NCBI GenBank assembly: GCA_018224315.1
Contig: JAGTVF010000294.1
Span: 1-10,421, forward strand
DNA length: 10,421 nucleotides
Direction: 5' to 3'
DNA from: Desulfobacterales bacterium
GTDB taxonomy: Bacteria; Desulfobacterota; Desulfobacteria; Desulfobacterales; Desulfosalsimonadaceae
The translations under genes were made by a program, and so were the position numbers. The notes under the pieces were generated by a model, which had not been told where the DNA came from, made no database searches, and was given only the letters and a program-made list of their open reading frames with translations. This document shows, piece after piece, positions 6,459 to 10,421 of this stretch (its first letter is position 1; the number at the start of each line of letters is the position of its first letter).

Positions 6459-7010
6459 CTACTCGGCATAGGTCTCCATCCACCATGCATCCCAGCTGCG
6501 GGTGGAAATGGCTTCGGCCAGATTTTTGCCAAGTTCGGTTTTTAGCCTTTTTCTCACCACCGGCAGCCATTTTTCCGGTGTTTTGCCGCCCACATCGGAA
6601 ATGGATTTCAAATCCAGAATAAAGGCCAGCTGATCCGCATCATGGGCAAGCTGGGCCTCACGGCTCTGCTGGCCGTTGAACTCGGCCAGCAGTTCGGCAA
6701 TGTCATTTTCAAAGGGCAGGTTTTCCACCACATCGGCAATGGCCCGATCCTCGTCTGCTGTGACGTATTTTTTCTGCACGTAATTCAAATCCCCGATGCG
6801 GGCTTCGGGAAGATCATGGAGCAGGCACATGGACACCAGTCGGTGACCGTCGACTTCCGGCTCCATCCGGGACATGACAAATGCAATAAACGCAGCGGTA
6901 AAGGAATGCTCCGCAACAGACTCCCGGCCTGCACCCAGAAACGCAAAACCGGTCCGGGGAATATTTTTTAAAATTTTGGCTTCAAACAACAAATCCGCGA
7001 TGGCTTTCAT
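6459..7010 (-). CDS. HD-domain phosphohydrolase, YfbR/HDDC2-type 5'-deoxynucleotidase
   Basis: This 183-residue soluble HD-superfamily protein is probably a 5'-deoxyribonucleotidase that dephosphorylates dNMPs (assignment by family). Metal and catalytic residues are visible in order: H35 in VAEHSF, H65-D66 in LLHDLPEA with E69, D74 in RIGD, and D124 in HDADQL. This is the H...HD...D pattern plus the E and D that YfbR uses. The N-terminus KNIPRTGF fits the substrate-side arginine region (R19). Length is in the usual range (180-200). The start has AGGGG about seven bases upstream, and the gene follows the rhomboid gene by 25 bases, so the two are likely co-transcribed. No functional link between them is obvious. 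Confidence 0.88.
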   Translation of the reverse strand: MKAIADLLFEAKILKNIPRTGFAFLGAGRESVAEHSFTAAFIAFVMSRMEPEVDGHRLVSMCLLHDLPEARIGDLNYVQKKYVTADEDRAIADVVENLPFENDIAELLAEFNGQQSREAQLAHDADQLAFILDLKSISDVGGKTPEKWLPVVRKRLKTELGKNLAEAISTRSWDAWWMETYAE

Positions 7011-7035
7011 TTCAACCCCTGCTTTGGTAAATCTT

Positions 7036-7905
7036 TCAGATCAAATGCAACCATGCGCCAACAGCCCAGGCGCCAATGACAACCACCACGCACAGGACAA
7101 GGCAGACACCCTGGCCCAGTGGGCCGATGGCTTTATGGGCCCTGGCATATCCGATTCCGATAAATATGCCAACAAAAAATCCAAACAAGTGTGCGGCCAG
7201 ATCCACGTGCTCGCCTGCGCCCAGAAACCCCAGCAGAGCCAGACCGCAGGCCAGGGGCAGCCAGGCGCCCGCCTTTTTACCGGGTACACCGCGCCGGCGC
7301 AGAAACTGATATCCCGACAAAATACCGATGGCGCCGAACACAGCCGTGGATGCGCCGATGGATACGTGACCGGATTCATGCATCACGGCATTGACCATAT
7401 TGCCACCGGCGCCGGCGGCCAGAATCATGAGCATACCCGCCCCCCATCCGGCCACGTGGCAGACCGCCGTGGCAAAAACCGCCAGCCCGGCCATATTGCC
7501 CAGCAGATGCACGGCATCGGCATGCAGCATCAGGGCGGTCACGATACGGTAAAACTCGCCGTCCATGATTTTCCATGCAGAGGCACCGAAGTCGTTCCAA
7601 ACCGCATGGATATCAGCTGTGCGCAAGACAGCCGCATACACCGCCGCCAAAAGCGATGCTGTCCAAATGCCCGCATATCCATGGTCCTGCTCCGGCAGCA
7701 AGTTGGGATCAACAACATCAGACGGCCGGTTTTCCCGGAAATAACTGTCCACGGCATGGCGGGCGCGGGAAAAATCGCGTGCGGCCACCCATATACCCCA
7801 CCCTTTGCTGTCTTTGCGCACCCGAAACGGAATCCCGGAAGCCTTCAGGATCAATCCGCACAGATCCGCACTATCAGCGGACATGTTATCATAAAGCTCT
7901 ATCAT
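7036..7905 (-). CDS. Rhomboid family intramembrane serine protease with N-terminal DUF2007-like domain
   Basis: This 289-residue membrane protein cleaves transmembrane substrates within the bilayer. The rhomboid part starts near residue 78. HADAVHLLGNM (128-138) is the conserved first motif (H128, H133, N137). The nucleophile is S186 in GASTAVFG, and the partner is H239 in DLAAHLFGFFVG, so the Ser-His dyad is complete. About six hydrophobic segments follow the usual pattern, plus a hydrophobic C-terminal segment (about 263-287) that may be a seventh. Residues 1-58 form a separate cytoplasmic domain (SADLCGLILKASGIPFRV, then RDFSRARHAVDSYF) that resembles the small DUF2007 'signal-transducing' domain. 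The substrate is unknown. The ATG at 7905 has no clear SD. ATG 7884 (residue 8) is an alternative. It is divergent from htpG and upstream of the HD gene. Confidence 0.92.
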   Translation of the reverse strand: MIELYDNMSADSADLCGLILKASGIPFRVRKDSKGWGIWVAARDFSRARHAVDSYFRENRPSDVVDPNLLPEQDHGYAGIWTASLLAAVYAAVLRTADIHAVWNDFGASAWKIMDGEFYRIVTALMLHADAVHLLGNMAGLAVFATAVCHVAGWGAGMLMILAAGAGGNMVNAVMHESGHVSIGASTAVFGAIGILSGYQFLRRRGVPGKKAGAWLPLACGLALLGFLGAGEHVDLAAHLFGFFVGIFIGIGYARAHKAIGPLGQGVCLVLCVVVVIGAWAVGAWLHLI

Positions 7906-7931
7906 GGGTGGTTAAATCCGTTTTCCACGGG

Positions 7932-7959
7932 TTGACAAATCCAAAACAAGCATCATTAT
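7932..7959 (+). promoter_or_regulatory. Candidate htpG promoter
   Basis: A perfect TTGACA (7932-7937) is followed after 16 bases by CATTAT (7954-7959, four of six matches to TATAAT). This would start transcription near 7966 and give a leader of about 90 bases. The -10 side (CATCATTAT) also vaguely resembles the C-rich -10 of heat-shock sigma-32 promoters, so sigma-70 versus heat-shock control cannot be decided here. Confidence 0.5.
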
Positions 7960-7960
7960 A
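7955..7960 (-). promoter_or_regulatory. Candidate -10 box for the rhomboid gene
   Basis: The minus strand reads TATAAT here, a perfect -10 consensus in the context CCATATAATG, 50 bases upstream of the rhomboid ATG. The best -35-like element is only TTGTGC with a long 19-base spacer (7980-7985). These bases are also the -10 region of the opposing htpG promoter. Confidence 0.4.
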
Positions 7961-8043
7961 TGGAAAAACCAATCATACGGCACAAAGCCTTCCTTTTGTG
8001 GAATTCGGTTTACAAGCCATTTTACAACAACACAACATAAAAC

Positions 8044-8048
8044 AGGAG
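8044..8048 (+). promoter_or_regulatory. Shine-Dalgarno of htpG, potentially sequestered
   Basis: AGGAG is seven bases before the htpG ATG. It can pair with TTCCT at 7990-7994 upstream in the leader (one G-U pair). Three further A-T pairs extend the helix past a single bulged C (8043). Confidence 0.7.
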
Positions 8049-8055
8049 TCGGACC

Positions 8056-9981
8056 ATGACACCAAAAGCCGAAACCTATGAATTTCAAACCGAAGTCAAG
8101 CAGCTGCTCAACATTATCATCAATTCCCTGTATTCCAACAAGGAGATTTTTCTCAGGGAACTGATTTCAAACGCCTCAGACGCCATTGACAAGGCCAGTT
8201 TCCAGGCCCAGACCGATCCGGACATTCTTGGCGATGACACGGAAATGAAAATCAAGCTGGTGGCCGACAAGGAAAACCAAACCCTGACGGTATCGGACAA
8301 CGGCATCGGCATGACAAAAGACGAGGTCAAGGAGAACCTGGGAACCATTGCCAGAAGCGGCACTGCGGCCTTTCTGGAGGCCCTGGAAAAATCCAAGCAG
8401 GAAGACGCCCTGACCCCTGAACTCATCGGCCAGTTCGGCGTTGGCTTTTACAGCGCATTTATCGTGGCCGACAAGGTCACGGTCATCACCCGGGCAGCCG
8501 GTGAGCAGAGCGCAATCCATTGGGAATCGGCCGGCGATGGATCCTATACCATCGAAGAAACCGACAAGCCGAACCGGGGCACGGACGTGATCCTTTCTCT
8601 TTCCCCAAAGGTCGCCGAAGAAGAGGATTTCACCGAGGAATGGACCATCCGGCGCATTGTCAAGCGCCACTCGGATTTTGTGCGCTACCCCGTGGTCATG
8701 GACGTGGAGCGCGAGGAGCCCGAAACCGACGCAGATGGCAATCCCGTCGAAGGCGGGGAGAAGAAAAAGGTGGTCCGGGAGGAAACCCTGAACTCCATGA
8801 AGGCCATCTGGGCCAAGAACAAAAACGAAATCACCGATGAGGAATACAACGACTTTTATTCCCATATCTGCCATGACTGGAACCCGCCCCTGGATCGCAT
8901 GCACATCAAGCTCGAGGGAATGACCGAATACACCGCCCTGCTCTATATCCCGGCCAGCGCACCCTTTGACCTGTTTTCCCCGGAACGCCAGCACGGAGTC
9001 CAGCTCTACAGCCGGCGGGTTTTTATCATGGAAAACTGCCGGGAGCTGCTGCCCGAATACCTGCGGTTTATCCGGGGGGTGGTGGACGCCCCGGACCTGA
9101 ATTTAAACATCAGCCGGGAACTGCTCCAGCAGGATGCCCTGGTGCGCAACATCCGCAAAAACCTGGTCAAAAAGATCCTTGAAAAACTTGAAAACATGGA
9201 TGAAGACACCTTTGAAAAATTCTACAATGAATTCGGTGCGGTGTTAAAAGAAGGGGTTTATTCGGATTTTGAAAACCGAGACCGGCTCACAAAGCTGATC
9301 CGTTACAAGACCACCAAATCCGAGGACAAATGGCGGTCTCTGACCGAGTATGTCAATGACATGCAACCCGACCAGAAGCACATTTATTACATCACCGGCG
9401 ACAACTTAAGCGCCATGCTAAACAGCCCGCATCTGGAAGCGCTCAAGGAAAAGGACTACGAAGTCCTGCTCATGACCGATCCGGTGGATGAATTCGTTGT
9501 GCAGACACTGACGGAATTTGAGGGCAAAACCCTGCAAAGCGCGGAAAAAGGCGATCTGGACCTGGATGAAACCGATGAAAAACAATCCGAAACCTACACG
9601 GATCTGTTTAACAAAATCCAGGGCCATCTGGATGAAAAGGTCAAGTCGGTAAAGGCCTCCTCACACCTGAAAAACTCGGTTTCCTGTCTTTCCGGGGATG
9701 CCTATGACATGAGTGCATACATGGAAAAGCTGCTCAAGGCCTCGGGCCAGAGCGTACCCCAGTCCAAACGGATACTGGAATTAAATACCGGCCATCCGGT
9801 CATGGAAAAAATCCGGCAGATCCATGAAAGCAGCCCGGATGACGAATCGCTGAAGGATTACAGTCATCTGCTCTATGATCTGGCGGTCATTGCCGAAGGC
9901 GGCAAGGTGGAAAACCCGTCGCGGTTCAACAAAATGGTGGGCGATCTCATGGCCGGGGCCATCGGCTCCAAAGCCGCATAA
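8056..9981 (+). CDS. htpG: Molecular chaperone HtpG (bacterial Hsp90)
   Basis: This cytosolic ATP-dependent chaperone dimer helps remodel and stabilise client proteins under stress. It is 641 residues, slightly longer than the E. coli protein. The GHKL ATPase domain is intact: E35 and N39 in RELISNASDAIDK, DNGIGM (D81), GTIARSGT (lid) and GQFGVGFYSAF (125-135). The middle domain carries the ATP-contacting Arg within NISRELLQQD. The C-terminal third includes the dimerisation region (about 520 onward) without an MEEVD tail, as in bacteria. An acidic insert around residues 215-240 (EEPETDADGN, then GGEKKKVV) corresponds to the linker between N and middle domains and explains part of the extra length. 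It is a single-gene unit with its own promoter and long leader, convergent with the TPR gene 22 bases downstream. Confidence 0.98.
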   Translation: MTPKAETYEFQTEVKQLLNIIINSLYSNKEIFLRELISNASDAIDKASFQAQTDPDILGDDTEMKIKLVADKENQTLTVSDNGIGMTKDEVKENLGTIARSGTAAFLEALEKSKQEDALTPELIGQFGVGFYSAFIVADKVTVITRAAGEQSAIHWESAGDGSYTIEETDKPNRGTDVILSLSPKVAEEEDFTEEWTIRRIVKRHSDFVRYPVVMDVEREEPETDADGNPVEGGEKKKVVREETLNSMKAIWAKNKNEITDEEYNDFYSHICHDWNPPLDRMHIKLEGMTEYTALLYIPASAPFDLFSPERQHGVQLYSRRVFIMENCRELLPEYLRFIRGVVDAPDLNLNISRELLQQDALVRNIRKNLVKKILEKLENMDEDTFEKFYNEFGAVLKEGVYSDFENRDRLTKLIRYKTTKSEDKWRSLTEYVNDMQPDQKHIYYITGDNLSAMLNSPHLEALKEKDYEVLLMTDPVDEFVVQTLTEFEGKTLQSAEKGDLDLDETDEKQSETYTDLFNKIQGHLDEKVKSVKASSHLKNSVSCLSGDAYDMSAYMEKLLKASGQSVPQSKRILELNTGHPVMEKIRQIHESSPDDESLKDYSHLLYDLAVIAEGGKVENPSRFNKMVGDLMAGAIGSKAA

Positions 9982-10003
9982 ACTTCAATTTCGGATCAAA
10001 ACC

Positions 10004-10421
10004 TTATCTGGATTCCTGCTCCGGGCCGGTGCTGATTTTTTTGAGGTTGGCCAGCTGTCTTTCAGCGGTCTCAATGGCGCTGCGGCCGGCCCGGTGCATG
10101 GGATCAAACACAAGAATTTTTTCCCATATTTCAATGGCGTCTTCGAGGCGTTCCCGCCGGTAGGCTGAAAGCCCTTCTTCCATGAGCTGCCGGGCACATT
10201 GGGCGATACGGCCGTCAAGCTGAGCCGGGGTTAAACGGATTTTCGAGGCAAGGTCCGGATCTTGCGGGTAATGCTTTTGTGCCGCTCGAAACAACCGGCC
10301 TGCCTTTGCCGGCCGGTCCTGCTCCAGCCTGGATTCGGCCTCTCGTATGGCCTGATTGACCGCCCGGACATAAACAGATGACACGCTCTGATCACAGGCC
10401 CCCTGACCAACATTTTCTCCC
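10004..10421 (-). CDS. TPR-containing protein, C-terminal part (5' end outside window)
   Basis: The frame is open to the right edge of the window, so the GTG at 10384 need not be the true start and at least 138 codons of the C-terminal end are visible. A clear tetratricopeptide unit is AYRRERLEDAIEIWEKILVFDP (small residue, then A-I-W and D-P at the turn). An upstream unit, LEQDRPAKAGRLFRAAQ followed by HYPQDP, has the same plan. A final helix, SAIETAERQLANLKKI, caps the solenoid. TPRs mediate protein-protein contacts, so no enzyme activity is implied. The N-terminal domains that would define its role (membrane anchor, lipobox, LysM or other) are outside the window, so I cannot assign a function. 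It is convergent with htpG and ends 22 bases from it. Confidence 0.75.
   Translation of the reverse strand, partial: GENVGQGACDQSVSSVYVRAVNQAIREAESRLEQDRPAKAGRLFRAAQKHYPQDPDLASKIRLTPAQLDGRIAQCARQLMEEGLSAYRRERLEDAIEIWEKILVFDPMHRAGRSAIETAERQLANLKKISTGPEQESR
10016..10042 (+). terminator. Possible htpG terminator lying inside the convergent TPR gene
   Basis: Downstream of the htpG stop, a GC-rich imperfect hairpin (10016-10034; six of eight stem positions pair, 3-base loop) is followed by A and a run of seven T (10036-10042). The same bases encode the last residues of the TPR protein on the other strand, so the resemblance could be chance. The 22-base gap itself has no hairpin. Confidence 0.35.

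Larger units (their letters stand above)
7906..8055. promoter_or_regulatory. Divergent control region between rhomboid gene and htpG
   Basis: This 150-base, AT-richer region carries promoter-like elements in both directions, described separately, and the roughly 90-base htpG leader. I see no small ORF with an SD in it. No CIRCE-type inverted repeat is visible. Confidence 0.6.

Noticed and set aside
6874..7935. A 353-codon open frame on the + strand
   Set aside because: It is antisense to the HD and rhomboid genes, both of which have complete catalytic motifs. Its His/Gln/Pro/Gly-rich product matches no fold I know, and it has no SD.
8176..8994. A 272-codon open frame on the - strand
   Set aside because: It lies wholly opposite the conserved htpG coding sequence, with no family motifs.

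Overview
The window is a densely packed stretch of bacterial chromosome with moderately high GC, consisting mostly of housekeeping and stress genes. Gene order (dnaX, ybaB, recR), protein style, good Shine-Dalgarno (SD) sites and several GTG/TTG or overlapping starts fit a Gram-negative anaerobe of the Desulfobacterota (Desulfobacterales-like). That placement is an inference from memory of similar proteins, not a search result. I see no mobile elements, tRNA, rRNA, CRISPR arrays or dispersed repeats. No gap between genes exceeds about 155 bases.

Region 1 (1-2925, + strand) is a tightly coupled five-gene operon. It holds the 3' part of dnaX (tau subunit of the DNA polymerase III clamp loader, cut by the window edge), ybaB/ebfC (nucleoid-associated protein), recR (recombination mediator), a small Cys-rich YkgJ-type protein, and murI (glutamate racemase). 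dnaX/ybaB and ykgJ-like/murI overlap as ATGA, and recR overlaps the GTG start of the Cys-rich gene by 11 bases.

Region 2 (2946-6328, - strand, convergent with murI) reads in transcription order as follows. First is a DNA-binding HTH domain fused to a PTS EIIA(Ntr)-type domain, then a CLC-type anion channel/transporter with two CBS domains, then a two-domain UspA-like protein. A 12-bp perfect palindrome beside a -10-like element lies upstream of the HTH-EIIA gene. This looks like a small regulator-transporter-stress module. It is the least routine part of the window, but each family is known.

Region 3 (6459-7905, - strand) holds a rhomboid intramembrane protease with an extra N-terminal DUF2007-like domain, followed 20-30 bases later by an HD-domain nucleotidase of the YfbR/HDDC2 type.

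Region 4 (7906-10421) begins with a 150-base divergent control region whose two promoter-like elements share the same bases. Then comes htpG (Hsp90) on +, with a leader that can be drawn to sequester its SD sequence. Last is a TPR protein on -, cut by the window's right edge and convergent with htpG.

I did not find convincing evidence of a wholly new system. The most testable ideas are the htpG leader as an RNA thermometer, the HTH-EIIA/CLC/Usp module, and a slippery heptamer in dnaX.
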